Below, one piece after another: positions 31,936 through 44,329 of a stretch of 64,000 nt of DNA. The notes under the pieces were generated by a model. It was not told the DNA's origin. It did no database searches and saw nothing but the letters and a program-made list of their open reading frames with translations. The first letter of the stretch is position 1, and the number at the start of each line of letters is the position of its first letter. The stretch comes from Trichinella spiralis (taxonomy: Eukaryota; Nematoda; Enoplea; Trichinellida; Trichinellidae). The stretch lies in assembly GCA_000181795.3 (NCBI GenBank), contig CM012953.1:17383095-17447094 (forward strand), read 5' to 3'. The position numbers and the translations under genes are program-made.

Positions 31936-32666
31936 CTAAACAATAAACACTAATTTATAAAACAACTACACAAACAACTGCCAAGCAAACAACCTTTAAA
32001 ATGAACGTACCACAATAAATTCAGATCAACCGTAACCTAAAATGAAATGCAGGAGTGTTTACTTGCAAACAGTAAGACTTTAAAATATGGCATACTACTT
32101 ATTTATCATTTAAAATAATATCAATGCATTGTATTTATAAAATATAATTAATCAATGGTTTGATTTTCATTTTATTCACTATAAATTAAAATTTTTTTCT
32201 TATTAAAAATATACTGCAATATTATTTTTAGTACTTTCAGGTTAATTTCTTTATGTACATTAAGTTTTTACAAAACATTAAAAATGAAATAATTTATTAT
32301 AAATAATGGAATCTTTTAGCGATAATGATGACTGAGTTATTTTAATTATAATGTTAAATTTTTTGATAAAATTGCATATTATATTTTTTTATTCACACGT
32401 TGGCGTTTGCTAGAAATTAATTTTAAACTCAACATTTGAGGATAAATAGAAATTCAAAGCTGTAATTTAAAAAATTCACGAAAATAATTTCGAGTAATCT
32501 TAATTTTCTCACAATAAAATGAAATAATAAAATTTTTTGTTACAAAATTTTTGAATATTAGAGTAACTTTATATTGTTAAAAAATAAATTTTTGTTAAAA
32601 CAACCAACTACTTTCTAGCTATGTTATGAACACAAAATTTCGCCTATTAATTGTATTTATCTAAAG
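31936..32666. other. RTF1 upstream region, no gene seen
   Basis: AT-rich 5' flank of RTF1 running up to the left end of the hAT element. No coding frame or RNA gene is recognisable. Confidence 0.5.
32659..32666. repeat. Target site duplication, left copy (hAT)
   Basis: ATCTAAAG directly abuts the CAGTG end of the hAT element and matches ATCTAAAT at 35505-35512 in 7 of 8 bases. Confidence 0.85.
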
Positions 32667-35504
32667 CAGTGTTTCTCAACCAGGGGGCGTAGGAAGGTTC
32701 CAGGGGGGGGCGTGAGAAGTAAGAATTTTTAGTCCTGCAGAGGTGTTTGAAATTCAGCTTGGTCTACTTCAGCTAAATTTTAACCGCCTATTCTTTCTGG
32801 TCATCTTAGTTTTAGCTTAACCGCGTTAGCTGTGCGCAATTTATAATTTCCCTTGGCACTAAAATCTCATTTGGAAATTCATCTGATTTGACAAGAGACG
32901 TGAATAATTTTTGACAGAGGCATATGCACGATATTTATCAAACTCATAGAACAAAGCCGTATTTTGTCTAATGGTGGAAACAAGCAATGCGGTGAAAATT
33001 TCGCCTGAAGTCGACCATCACACTTTATTTTCTCATTCTTTCCTTCATTCGACATCGCGGCAACACCAACTTTTGTCTCGTGTGTGCATATATTTGCTGT
33101 TTATTTGTTTCAGTTTTCAAGAGATTTTGTAATATCAGTTGATTTCAGATTGTCTGAAATCACATCAATTCAGGTTTGGTTTTTTCCGCTCCTAAGTTTC
33201 TAAGTATTTTATTCTTATCAGTAATTAAATCTCCCACTATGATTATGGTTTTTAGCTTGGCTACTCATAATCGTGAACACAACGGTTTTATTACATTTCG
33301 CACCACGGTTGTTGCTTATAGAGTTTGTTATTATTTCCAATAGGCAAGTTATTTATTAGCGTACTGCTATGTACCACGAAGACATCCAGTTGGTAAACGA
33401 GTTGCGAAAACTAGTTAGATCGGATTATCTATACGATAGGCTAGAAAAGGAGGAAGTTAGTTAGTTAGCGTCTGTGTATATTCACATTATCAATAAAGTT
33501 ATATTGGACGTTGGTGTGAAATACAATATGCACAATGGCGCCGAAAAAACGCAAATATGATGCAGAACACATCAAATACGGCTTCGTGGCTATTGAAATA
33601 AACGGCGTTGAAGTGCCACAATACGTTCGTTGTATGCTTGATACACTCAGCAATGATGCTTTACGGCCGACCCGACTGCAGCGGCATTTGCATCACCGCC
33701 ATCCTGAGTTATCAAAAAAACCTGTGGAATACTTTTGCGCTAAAAGAGATTCCCTTTCTCAAATGAGACTTGACGAAAAAGTCAAGTATAATCAGGAGAC
33801 TGTCAAGGCTGACAAGAGCATCATATGAAATAACCATGTTGATTGCCAAGAATAAGAAACCACATACTATTGGAGAAAATCTTGTTAAGCCCTGCATTGT
33901 GAATGCAGTAAAGATTCTGCTTGGGGATGACATGGCGAAGCAATTTAAAAATATTTCTCTTTCTGATTCAACAGTTAAACGCTGAATCGATGAATTGGCT
34001 GATGATATAAAACAGCAAGTTCTTGAAAAGGTAAAGTGTTCTCTTTTTTTTTGCTATAAGTTGTGATGAGTCCACAGACCAGGCAAACTGTGCACAGATC
34101 ATCGTATACGCACGGATCATTGCAAATAACACAATTGAAGAAGAACTACTTTTTTCTGAACCACTGAAAACTACAACGAAAGGAGCTGATGTGTTCCAAG
34201 CTGTGTCAAAATTTTTTGAAGTAAATGGCTTGATGTGGGAAAAACTTGTTGGTGTATGCACTGACGGTGCACCCGCAATGCTTGGCTCTCGGTGTGGCTT
34301 TGTGAAGATGGTCTAATCAAAAAACCCATCTATTTTTGCAATGCACTGTGTAATTCATCGGCAGGCTTTGGTCGCTAAAACTCTGCCTGATGATCTCAGA
34401 GAAGACCTTAATTTTTCCGTGGAGGTTGTCAACTATGTGAAAAGCAGTGCACTGAACACTCGATTATTTGCAGCACTCTGTGAAAGTTTGAATGCTGACC
34501 ACATGGCACTTCTCTATCATACAGAAGTTCGTTGGTTATCAAAAGGAAACATGCTTGGCCGGATTTATGAACTGAGAGAAGCAGTGGCAGAGTTTTTGGA
34601 GCAACGAGGAAGACGCACAATGTGTCGAGCTTTCAAAAGTGAACATTTTCAGCTTAGCCTGGCATATCTTGCAGATATTTTTGAAGCACTGAATTTACTG
34701 GATTTGAAACTGCAAGGAGCAAACGCGAATGTTATGGCTCACTATGACATTGTTCAAAGCTTCATTGCAAAAATTTCCTTATGGTTAAAACAAGTTGAAA
34801 GAGGAAATTTGACATGGTTTTCAAGACTCAACGAGCTTTTCAGTGATAAATGTATCAGCGAAGATTTGAAAAGAAAAATAAAAGGGCACCTTAAAAGCCT
34901 ACAAGATGAGTTTTTTTACTATTTTCCTGACGTAGAACCTGAAAACCTGATATATAAACTTGTGAGGAATCCATTTTTAGTTAATGTCGAAGACCTTCCA
35001 CACGATCTTCAAGAAGAAGCCATTGAACTGCAATTCAGCAGCTTAGCTAAAGATAGCTTTGAAAGTATGCCATTAGAAAACTTCTGAGTGAAGTTACAAG
35101 CAGAATATCCTAAATAAGTTCACAAAGCTTACGTATATTGGTTCCTTTTTCCTCAACGTACCTTTGTGAAACGGGATTCTCAGCTCTCATAACACTTAAT
35201 ACGCAACACCGAAATAGGTTAAACGTTGAAAGCGACTTGCGATGTACTTTATCACCCACTCCACCAAGAATAGACAACTTAGTCGCAAATAAGCATTGTC
35301 AATATTCTCATTAAATTTTTATTGTGAATCATTCAGGAATGTTTTACTGTGTAAACTAGCTTGGCTTGATGCAACCATGAAGCAAAATGTTGCTTTGCGT
35401 ACACTGAATACATACCGCACTACTTTTTATTAGAGGGGGGGGGGCATTAACTGCAGAACTTTTATTAAGGGGGGGCGTGCGCTGACACAGGTTGAGAAAC
35501 ACTG
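32667..35504 (+). mobile_element. hAT-superfamily DNA transposon, both ends intact
   Basis: The element is bounded by a perfect 15-bp terminal inverted repeat CAGTGTTTCTCAACC, flanked by an 8-bp target duplication ATCTAAAG / ATCTAAAT (7 of 8 identical). Eight-bp duplications and CAGTG ends are hallmarks of hAT elements. G-rich runs lie just inside both ends. Total length is about 2.84 kb, with the transposase on the plus strand. The near-perfect duplication points to a fairly recent insertion, but the transposase frame is already broken. Confidence 0.93.
33535..35313 (+). pseudogene. hAT transposase, ZBED5/SCAND3-like, disrupted
   Basis: The frame starts MAPKKRKYDAEHIKYGF, a BED-finger-like N-terminus in which the first expected Cys is Tyr (PQYVRC) while the HLHHRH part remains. 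A frameshift falls near 33810. Stop codons then replace an expected codon at about 33983 (TGA), 34314 (TAA) and 35085 (TGA), with a further disruption near 35115. hAT landmarks survive between the breaks: CDESTD and CTDGAPAMLG at two catalytic positions, VRWLSKG, and the C-terminal dimerisation block with YLCETGFSAL. It resembles the transposase type domesticated in vertebrates as ZBED5/SCAND3. It cannot make a full protein as read. Confidence 0.9.
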
Positions 35505-35512
35505 ATCTAAAT
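35505..35512. repeat. Target site duplication, right copy (hAT)
   Basis: ATCTAAAT directly follows the CACTG end of the hAT element and pairs with the left copy. Confidence 0.85.
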
Positions 35513-37599
35513 CAATCCACAGTATATTTTTGATCAAATATCACAGAGATGATAAATTTAAAAGCACACATGCCAGTATACTGAAAACGGTTGGATCCTT
35601 GGTGATTAAAATACCAATCAGCATTAAACAAATTATGATGAAATACTTTTTTGGATTTTACTTAGTCTACAGAAAAAGCGGCCAAAACATGAGCAAACTC
35701 TGCCTTTTGTTAAATTTTCCTCAGAATTTTTCAGATATCAAGTAAATACTTGCGTGGACTTGACTCAGAATGCAACGCCTAAGCAGTAAGCAAGCGATCT
35801 AACTTAAAGCTTGATTTCAAAGAGCGCCTGGACCTACCGTTTGTCTCTATTGACAGCTTAACGTTACCGTTGAGTGATACGGCTTTTGAATTCTGATGCT
35901 GCTCACCGAAGATAACATGTAGTCTGTCCGCTGTCAGTAGCAATATCCTCCACCCTTTTGAATTTGAACGCGTCCGCTTACTATGATGGACGCTTTTCCC
36001 CTACTTATGAACAGTACTGGCGTCACGTTGGCACGATCAAAAGCCAGATATTACGTACGATTTAAGAAAAGAATCTGAGAAGTAATTGGAAGTTGGTATG
36101 TTTGGTGCTGTCATGCGTTGTTTATTTTGCATTGTGCTATTATTACTCAGTAAATATTTATATCTTGTGTTCGTTTTTGTCCTTGACACATAATACCTAA
36201 GTCTTGCTCAACACCAACAAAGCACAAGAAGAAGATGGAATTCAATTGGATAATAAGACCGGCACGTTATAAGAAAATGCATAAAAATGGCTTGTCATAG
36301 AACATCACTGCTATATTTGAAAACATTCCGCTGATTTAGACAAAGGTGAAGAGAAAACATAATGTACGTTTACTTTAAGTCGAAATTTCATTTGTCGATA
36401 ACATCAAATAATACATTCACTAATGCGTTCCTAATGTCGCATTTCAAATGTCGACACAATCCATGACTCAGTCACTATCAATTTTTGAATATGCTTCTGT
36501 ATCATTTTGTCTAGTCGATCTAAACGATTCTTCAAGTGCTGAACAGCGGCAGAAGAGCTGAATGCTGGAACCAGCAATTATGCCATAAAAAACTATTAGC
36601 ACCTTTCCTGCAGAGACGAACTTAGTTGAATTCTTTAAGTTCAAACTGCTCCCTGATGGCTTTGAACTTCAGAACATATAAATCATTCAGTATGTGCAAT
36701 TTTTAGCCAGCTTCTAAGACGAGCGAAGAATTAGCAATTGACTTTCAAACATAAAAATTTTTCATTATAAATACTACGACGAGAGCGCATCAGAAAATCA
36801 TACGCATAATTCTGTTAGCTAGTATCAAAATTTACAACTGTTTGATGAAAAAATGCTGCTGCTTCATTACACAACGAACCGGTTTACGGAACCTGAACAG
36901 TGATGAGCAAGATTTTCAGTGAAATCTTTTATTGATGTATTCCTCTATTTGATATTTAACCACTGATACTAAATAGTATTCTTCAACAAACACCATGAAA
37001 AATATGAAATAAAAAAATCAGGATTGGAGTAGAAAGTCTGCTGATCAAAACAAGTGCAATAATGTGCTACATGTAACCCTTCGCTTGTATCTTTGTTCAC
37101 AACCAGTATTTATCATTATGATTCGTGCACTTCGGCGTGTAGCACCTTCCTTTGTGTATTAGCATACCATTCTTTGAAATACAAACTGAAATTCATCATT
37201 ATTTATTCCCATCATTTGAAAATATATTTCAAATCTAAGACAAAAAATACCACAAGCTAGTGATGACCACTGAGAAGTAAAAAGAAGAAAAATAAAACTG
37301 ATGGTCTTGTCCTTTACAAATTGAATATCTTCATTGTCCAATTGCATCATTCTGGAAAAAATATAGAAGCAACAAATGAACAGCCAAAAGAGGAGATAAC
37401 TAATCAAAAGATAAAAGAGAGGGATAAACTGATGAAGGACAATTTTAAATGGGAAAATTTATTCAATGGTAAAAACTATACTACAATACAGCACAATAAA
37501 ATGCAATAGTTTATAATGCAATACAATACAATGCAATGTAATATAATATAGTACAATACAAACAAAAATAAACTGTAGAAAGAATGAGAAAATACAAAA
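35513..37599. other. Non-coding stretch between hAT and MULE remnants
   Basis: No supported gene. Bases 35800-36060 are less AT-rich and may be old transposon sequence, but no frame is recognisable. An imperfect (AATAC)n-type simple repeat lies near 37510-37560. Confidence 0.5.
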
Positions 37600-38815
37600 T
37601 AAAGGTGCAAAAAAGATGGCACTTAGAAATTCACCGGCTCCGAAACATCATAAGCAACAGCCTTAAGAACTGCTCCATTATACGCGTACCGCCATCGTAT
37701 TCTGCAGTCAGTGCAGTTATGCGTAACTGCACTTCTTCATATTTATTGTTTTTTACCCGTAAATCATTGACGGTAACACTTCCTGATGTCACTTGTTGAA
37801 TCAACGTTTCCGTTGATCCCTGCTCATCGATCAGCAAACGGAGCAGTTCGTAAAAGCTGAGGTGACGTTTTCATTCTTGCTGGTTCATTTTGAAGCTGCA
37901 GCCTTCTAAACGATTGTTTTTGGGTGTCTCTACATGATATTCTACATGATATCCAGTTCTACATGATATTGAAACACGGCTGCTAATGAACCCGCAAGAT
38001 CTCTGCAGAGCAGATCCACGGCATCAGGTACTTCAGCAAGCGGCAAAAATGCTGTTGCCATCAGCATTGTGATCTTTTCTTTGTTTCCGCTTCTTGAAGG
38101 TACCTAGTCCGCAATCCAAGATCTGCCACCTTCCGCAGAACTTCTTAACAGAAATGAAAGTAGCAGCCTTGGACGTGGACTCCTGGAAACGATCCCTGCA
38201 CTGCAGGGATAAGGGCAGTCTCAAAGTCGCAAATGATGGTTTGCGCTTGAAAGACAGCCCTTAACACTGCCTCTTTTGCAATTAAATTATCGAAAATTTC
38301 ACAATAAATAGCTATGTGTTTTCTAACAGTCAGACTATATACAAGGGGAATTAATTTGCATTCTTTAAATACATTGATGGTGTACAGCTGCTGTACCATT
38401 CAGGAACAATTTTAAATGTTCCATCCCTGCACCAGACGGAATGTGTAGCCAATTCCCGCAAATTTTCTTCTGTACAAAATATTAAAATAGAATCATTTGC
38501 ACTATTATACGTGAAAAACAACCGCCCAGACTTTGTTACACGCCAATATGCTGGAATTTCTAGCTGCTGACAGTCAAGAAAAACACTTGGCCCGGCTTCT
38601 GTACATTGCCGCTTTCACCTTTTTGTGTGTTGGAAAATGACCAGCAGTTTCCAAGCTGGTGGATGCACTGCTGCATTCTTCCCTGTATATTTGCGGCACC
38701 GGTTTTGTTTCTTCCCTTGCGCGGCGTTTAAGCCCATTTCTCTTTTTAATTTTATACAATATGGAGTTGTCGGCAGTGCATGTTTCTGCCTGAGGTGTTG
38801 TTCTTAAAACAGTGT
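37600..38815 (-). pseudogene. MULE (Mutator-like) transposase, decayed
   Basis: Several minus-strand frames, separated by frameshifts, together match a MULE transposase in order. About 38570-38760 has YREECSSASTSLETAGHFPT, the segment before the catalytic core. About 38400-38550 has IPAYWRV and DGTFKIVP, around the first catalytic Asp. About 38145-38395 has LVYSLTVRKHIAIY, then ICDFETALIPAV and GCYFHFC, around the second Asp and the zinc-like CxxH. About 37631-38220 holds C-terminal remnants. Changes of frame occur near 38395 and 38570. No terminal repeat was found directly at its ends. This is an old, non-functional copy. Confidence 0.75.
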
Positions 38816-39202
38816 TTACTTCGAGGCTGGTGCAAACTGCATCCCTACATCCACTTCTGACCCGAATGAGAAATCAATATGCTGATTGGTAAAAACGGCA
38901 TATTATAATAATAAATTACTTCCAGTATTGCAAATACACTGTTTGTCTTCAAAATTTGTGTGTCTCAGGAGGTGAACTCGACCTTCATACACTAAATTAT
39001 AGTTATTTCGATTATTTAAAACTAAATGCGAATCGGCAGCCATCAAGCAGAGAAGAATCAACAGAAAGTCAAGCACAGGAAACAGAAAAGTGGTAAAATG
39101 GTGTAAACGGGGTTCGTTTTTGATAATGTATATAAAAATCTGCTCCCACGGTTTGTAAATAAATTTGTTGCTTGTTTAAATTTATCTAGATATGATTAAA
39201 AC
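38816..39202. other. Short non-coding stretch
   Basis: Sequence between the MULE remnant and the left inverted-repeat arm. No feature recognised. Confidence 0.4.
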
Positions 39203-39335
39203 TTCCGGGTTTGATGTCAGAAAAGTGGATAATATGTCTGCAAAATCTGGAATGTGGCGCCAACAGTTTTAATTTATCCACACATGGCGCCATTGCTCAT
39301 GTTAAAGACTGCGATGTCGAATGTCCATTGAAATA
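39203..39335 (+). repeat. Left arm of a ~120-bp imperfect inverted repeat
   Basis: The core, with TCTGGAATGTGGCGCCAACA at 39246-39265, recurs in reverse complement near 40635-40680. Homology continues outward to a shared TTCCGG and inward past GCGATGTC. See the candidate element entry. Confidence 0.75.
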
Positions 39336-40584
39336 AAAAAATTTTAATCGTAAATCTTTCAACTTACCGCCATTGAATTTTTTTTCTGCTGGCATCATCA
39401 AATAGTTTTTATGGAATTTTATCAAAAGCGTTTATCTATTTCTATTGTAACGATTGAAGAAAACCGTTCAAAGAAATGTGAACTAGCAGTTGTTTCACTC
39501 GTCAGATAATGTTACTTGTTAGCTTGCAATTCAACAAATTTTATGCATGGTTTCACACATATGCCCTTGTCAAAAATTGTTCGCGTCTCCCATCACATCA
39601 CATGTGTTGGTAAAGACGATTTCAATATTAAGGGAAAATGAATAATTGACAAATTGTCCACAGTTGCAGCTTTCCAGCTAAACCAAGACGTGACAACTGC
39701 TAAACTGTTAGCATCTGATTAATTTTCTGATTTTACTAGAAGTGTTCTATTTAAATCTTTTTTGTTTGCAACCCAAGAATTTATTCTTTACAAAGTTTCT
39801 TCCTTTTTGAAATATCCATCTATGCTTTTTTATAAATCCCGATGGTGTTTTGTATGAAAAACTTTTTTGGACTTTCACTTGTTATATAAAATAATTTGAA
39901 AATGCAATAGCAAACAAATCAGCTAAATCATAAACGCTGCTGTTGATCTTGAATGCTTAAAATTTTTGTTACCAGTTGAAACTTCGAAATACAAGTTGAA
40001 AGGTTGCAAATGTAAATGGAAACCAATGGCAACTTAAGTGTTCACCAACCCATTAGTCAGTTTCGTTCAGATGTTCAAAAATAAAGTTTACAATTTAACC
40101 AAATTTTTAAATAATTTTTTTGTAAACAAAATTGAAGATTTTAATTTTTTTATTTAAATGAAACATAGGAAAGAAAACAAAAACTGGTAAAAAAGAGCAA
40201 AACTTTGTGAAGTTTAAAGTTCTTTGATTGCAAGCAGGAAAGATTTTCAGAAAACAGTCAAGCTAAAATTAGGAAAGTATTTCGATGCTACCAAATTAAC
40301 GGTTGCCAATCCTAGTTTTAACTCAGAACTGCAGCAAATTGTATTAAAATCACCGTTAGCTACTCAATAGAACAATTTCTGACAAACGGAAAAGCATCTT
40401 ATGCATAAATCTGGTATATATTGCTAGCTAAAACGCAATTTATTTGATGAGCAAAGCAACTGTTGATTGACGTTCTTTTGAACAGTATTTATGAACGCGA
40501 GGCAATAAAAGTAAAGCATTTTGATGATGCTAACAAAAAAAGCAATAGATGGCACCAAGCAGAAAAGCTGTTGATGCTTCTTCA

Positions 40585-40722
40585 TTTCATAGGGCAGTGG
40601 ACATCGCATTCTTTGATGTTCGCTTTGGTGTGCTATTTGTGGATAAATTGAAACTGTTGGCGCCAGATTCCAGATTTTTGGTAGAGATTATCAATTTTAA
40701 AGACCACTTTCCGGAATGTGGA
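40585..40722 (-). repeat. Right arm of the imperfect inverted repeat
   Basis: Read on the minus strand this arm carries AATCTGGAATCTGGCGCCAA, then AATTTATCCACA and GCGATGTC in the same order and spacing as the left arm, with scattered mismatches and small gaps. Confidence 0.75.
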
Positions 40723-40947
40723 CACTGAACTGAGATGACAAATTTGAACAAGCAAAACAATAAAAGAAATTCCTCGTAAACACACCACCACATCTGAGCA
40801 TAAGTGAACTCTATAAATACAAACATTCCTAATAAACACGAAACAAAAATAAATATTATCCAAGAGTGAAAAACACATATGACTACAAAATCGCAACTGA
40901 TATCGTGAAAAATAATAAGTTAAAGGCAAAAGTCAAATATATGTGAA

Positions 40948-41760
40948 TCAACATGATATTTCTTTTGTAAACAAATGCAAGTATATAATTGTGCAGTACT
41001 TGGAAACAAAATCACTCAAGCCAGGAATACATTTATTTAGAAAATGAGTTTTACCTTGCCGTCGTTTCATCTCAGGGACAGACGCCTCATGCGACTTGTA
41101 CGATGGGTCAATCTCCTTCTGTTGGACCTTCTCGCAGATCTGCGGGATGACGAACGCTTGCACGCGGCGACTCGCCACCGGCTGGTCCGAATCACTGTCG
41201 GCCTCCAGTCAAACGTCAATCCTCCTCAGTCGACGCTTTCGGAGAGGTCTGCTTTAAAAAAGCTTTCGCAGGCAGCTGCCGCATACCTACCTTGGCAAAA
41301 TGGACAGCCCCTGGTGACGGATACTGCAGCCACAGACAACGTAATGTGGCCACCGTTGTTCCATTTTGGGCGCGGGGATTTCTTTGAGGATGTTCTGTAC
41401 TCCGTCCTCCTCTCAGACTATCTCACTCCCTCTTCCACGGGCGTGGAGAGTGAGTCCTTTGGGCGAACTCCAGTAACTTCTTCAAATTGTGGTCCTCTTC
41501 TGATTCAAACCCCACCTTGAGATCCCACGCGCCGCTCACGGGGAATTGGCTCGTGTAGGGGTCCTTGTCCAGCTACGTGAGACATAGCAGGTGCTACATC
41601 ATCTCGTCCACCAGTAACTGGATGCCCTGCATTTTCATCTCACGGCACGCCGGCGTTCTCCATGGCTATATATAAACCCTGGGGTCAGCGTCCTGGGGGG
41701 GGTGACTATCGCGAACCGCCAGGAGCGCACGCTATCTGAGGGACTGATATAAACTACCGT
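40948..41760. other. GC-rich block with broken reading frames, probably transposon-derived
   Basis: Base composition changes sharply from AT-rich flanks to a clearly GC-richer block. The plus strand is open for 158 codons (41044-41520) but the product resembles nothing I know. On the minus strand a frame with several in-frame stops reads QFPVSGAWDLKVGFESEED and neighbouring segments in a more natural composition, so the minus strand may be the ancestral coding strand. A TATATAAA motif lies near 41668. No family assignment is justified; an inserted retroelement piece is my best guess. Confidence 0.4.
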
Positions 41761-43559
41761 CGGACCCCGGTGAGCTCCATCCGGAACAAAAAGTTTTAAA
41801 TTAAATCTTTAAGCATTTTTATTTTCTTTTTTTAATATTATATGCGACATTTCTGTAAAGAAATAAATTCAAATAACTTAACTGAAAATTAAAATTAAAA
41901 TTGAATTTAGAATAAATGAAAATTTGCCAGACTACAGAACGTTTAGGAAGCGCAAATTTGAACAGATATAATAATTTAAAATCAAAAATATATGTACATT
42001 GTTCAATAAATCTGTTTAGAAAAGATTGAGCAACTAAATTCGCTGAATCATTTCGTCATAGTTTATCGCAATGATGAGCAGTTTTAATTGAAAATTTATT
42101 TTGCGTAAAATATCTTCTCATCGCAGTTCAAATTAATTTGATTTAAATGAACTTCTTATTTTAAATTCTAAAGTAAATGCATCTTTAGCTTATTCTTGTT
42201 TTGAAAAATGCAATTAAAAGTATGTTAAAACAGCACTATTGTATATAGCGAAAAGAATTGAGACGTTACATAATAATAATTGAAAAAGCACAAAAATTGA
42301 AACTTTAACTAAGGGCTCAATCAAATAAAAGTTCCATAATTTTTACATTTTTATTGTATTTCAAAGCAAAGTGTGACTAGATGCACTGATCATTCTTTGA
42401 TGAAAGGAAGAAAGGATCAGTTGATTATTATTACATCCGTAGATAAATGTCGTTAACCATAAAAGTAAATGAAACATTTTTGCACTTCACATAACTCGAA
42501 GCGTAAAATATGAATGAAAATACGAATATAAAGATATGCAAATGACAAACGACAAAGTGTTTTGAATACATTTGTTTTATAAAACAGCATTTCAAAAAAA
42601 ATTTCTTGAAAAACTTACTCTAAATAGGAACTTGTATTTCAAAGTTGATTGCTTCTCTTGATGGCTACTTAGAAGAAATGTTTTTCTTCCTTTGACAGCA
42701 CTTTTCTTTTCTGAATTGCAATTGCCTTTCATTTTTATAATTTAAAAATGCACTTATTAAAACGTAAAAAGCGTAAAATTTACCGAAAAGATTTTTTGAA
42801 AAGTGCAATTTTGAATTTTATCATTATTTTGAAGAAAGTTCAGCCATTAATGTTTTTATGTTTAAATTCTGCTAAATTAAGCAACAATGTCCTTTTAATA
42901 ATGGCACCAAATTTTGTTTACTGTTGCTTAGAGTTCAATTTCAAAAGGCCTGATGTTTAATTACTAGAGCAGTTGAGGTTTTTATGGATAATTATTAAGC
43001 AAAAATTCATTTAATTACTTTTTTATGTTGCTCTTTGTTTCTTAAAAACTTTGGAAAATTCTCTAATCTGCTTTTCCTGAATTATTTTACACATAAAATG
43101 CACTTCATTACAGCTTTGCACGGTTGCAGTTTTTTTAAATTATTTTCGTTTTTATTAACTTTTGAGAAAATTCTAACTATTATACATTAATAGCAAAGCG
43201 AACGTTTGTGTGCGTACGTATGGATGTTTATGCGTGTTCTAATAATTTTCTCTTACTGTCAAATATAATTTTACAAATGCTAATTGTAAAATTGCATTCA
43301 TGTTTGATTAAATGTTTACTGATACTTTTCATTTCCTTTGCTATTTATTTATTTTCTGGAATGAGATGAACTTGAGCATAACATTGGCAAGCCGGATATC
43401 ATCATCCATATTGCTTTTATCAGAAAAAAAGAATTCTATGATTATGTGGAACAGCAGGAACTGCGCAGAACAACACACTTCATTGTGAATACGATGTTGC
43501 TTAATTACTGTAATCTTTCTTAATGACCTAGTTTTGTACATGGTTCTTTTAATCGAAAT
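41761..43559. other. AT-rich stretch, no gene seen
   Basis: Only short chance ORFs. No RNA gene, repeat family or conserved segment recognised. Confidence 0.5.
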
Positions 43560-43760
43560 ATTAGCCGCTTGGACAACTCAGCGGAGGGTCATCGGGAACC
43601 TGCTGAGCTCTAAGTCGCCTAATGACCGGACATTATACGTTTTGTCGGTTCAGTATTTCAAGGTTGGCTTAAATTCAGCTGTGTAATAGCAATTACCGAA
43701 GCCGTGAAACACGGCTAACGATGGGTCGAATATCAGCAGCCTCTCAGCAGGGATATGTAT
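43560..43760. other. Short GC-rich block with strong hairpins, possible structured RNA or MITE
   Basis: This 200-bp block is markedly GC-richer than its flanks. It contains a hairpin near 43575-43607 (CTCAGCGG against CCTGCTGAG, one bulge) and a perfect 7-bp stem AGCCGTG-AAA-CACGGCT near 43699-43715. A CAAG/GTTGG junction near 43660 recalls the exon end of spliced-leader RNAs, but I see no convincing Sm site after it. The class is unknown; strand is not determined. Confidence 0.35.
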
Positions 43761-44329
43761 TTGATTGTTACAGTGTCTATTCAAACAAGGATATCCGCTA
43801 TCCATTCATTCTCTTTGTCATAACAATTATTACATATAGCTTAATGAAATATGTGAAAAAAATAAAAAAAATAATCCTACACTTTTACATATTTTACTTC
43901 ACTATTTTGTTTCTTCATTAATTTTTTTTAAATATTCACATTCCTATTTTGCTATAAAATCTTCTTCATGTTTTTTAATTTGAATATTTTTATTTAAAAT
44001 CTTCAAAACACGTTCGCTTTGTTCATAAACCTTACAGCACAATAAACTTATACATAGTAAAAAAATAGCCTCTACATATGAATTACCATTGCATATTTTA
44101 TGTGTAGATATCAAGTGGAAATAAATTAATTTTCTAAACATAGAACAGCACAGCTACTGATTTTATAAAAAAAGAATCCGTGACATAATTTTGTAACTGA
44201 AATTATAATAATTTTTCAAATCTGCTACAAATCGATTGAAAAATTTTTTTCGAACAAAGTTTTCTTTTCTTTGAACAACTGATTTAATAGTACAACTGAA
44301 GTATAAATCACCGAATTATAAATTACAGT
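43761..44329. other. 3' flank of the sulfotransferase gene
   Basis: AT-rich, no coding frame recognised. Confidence 0.5.

Larger units (their letters stand above)
39203..40722. mobile_element. Candidate non-autonomous DNA element bounded by inverted repeats
   Basis: Two arms of roughly 120 bp face each other about 1.5 kb apart. The interior is AT-rich with no recognisable protein. It could be a deletion derivative of a TIR transposon (the decayed MULE lies 0.4 kb to the left) or two copies of a short repeat in opposite orientation. I could not identify a target duplication. Family unknown. Confidence 0.45.

Noticed and set aside
41044-41520. 158-codon plus-strand ORF as a real gene
   Set aside because: No recognisable domain, and the minus strand of the same block looks more like decayed coding sequence; kept only as a block of unknown origin.
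43721-43921. 66-codon plus-strand ORF
   Set aside because: Its start lies in the GC-rich block and the rest is AT-rich chance coding with no conserved feature.
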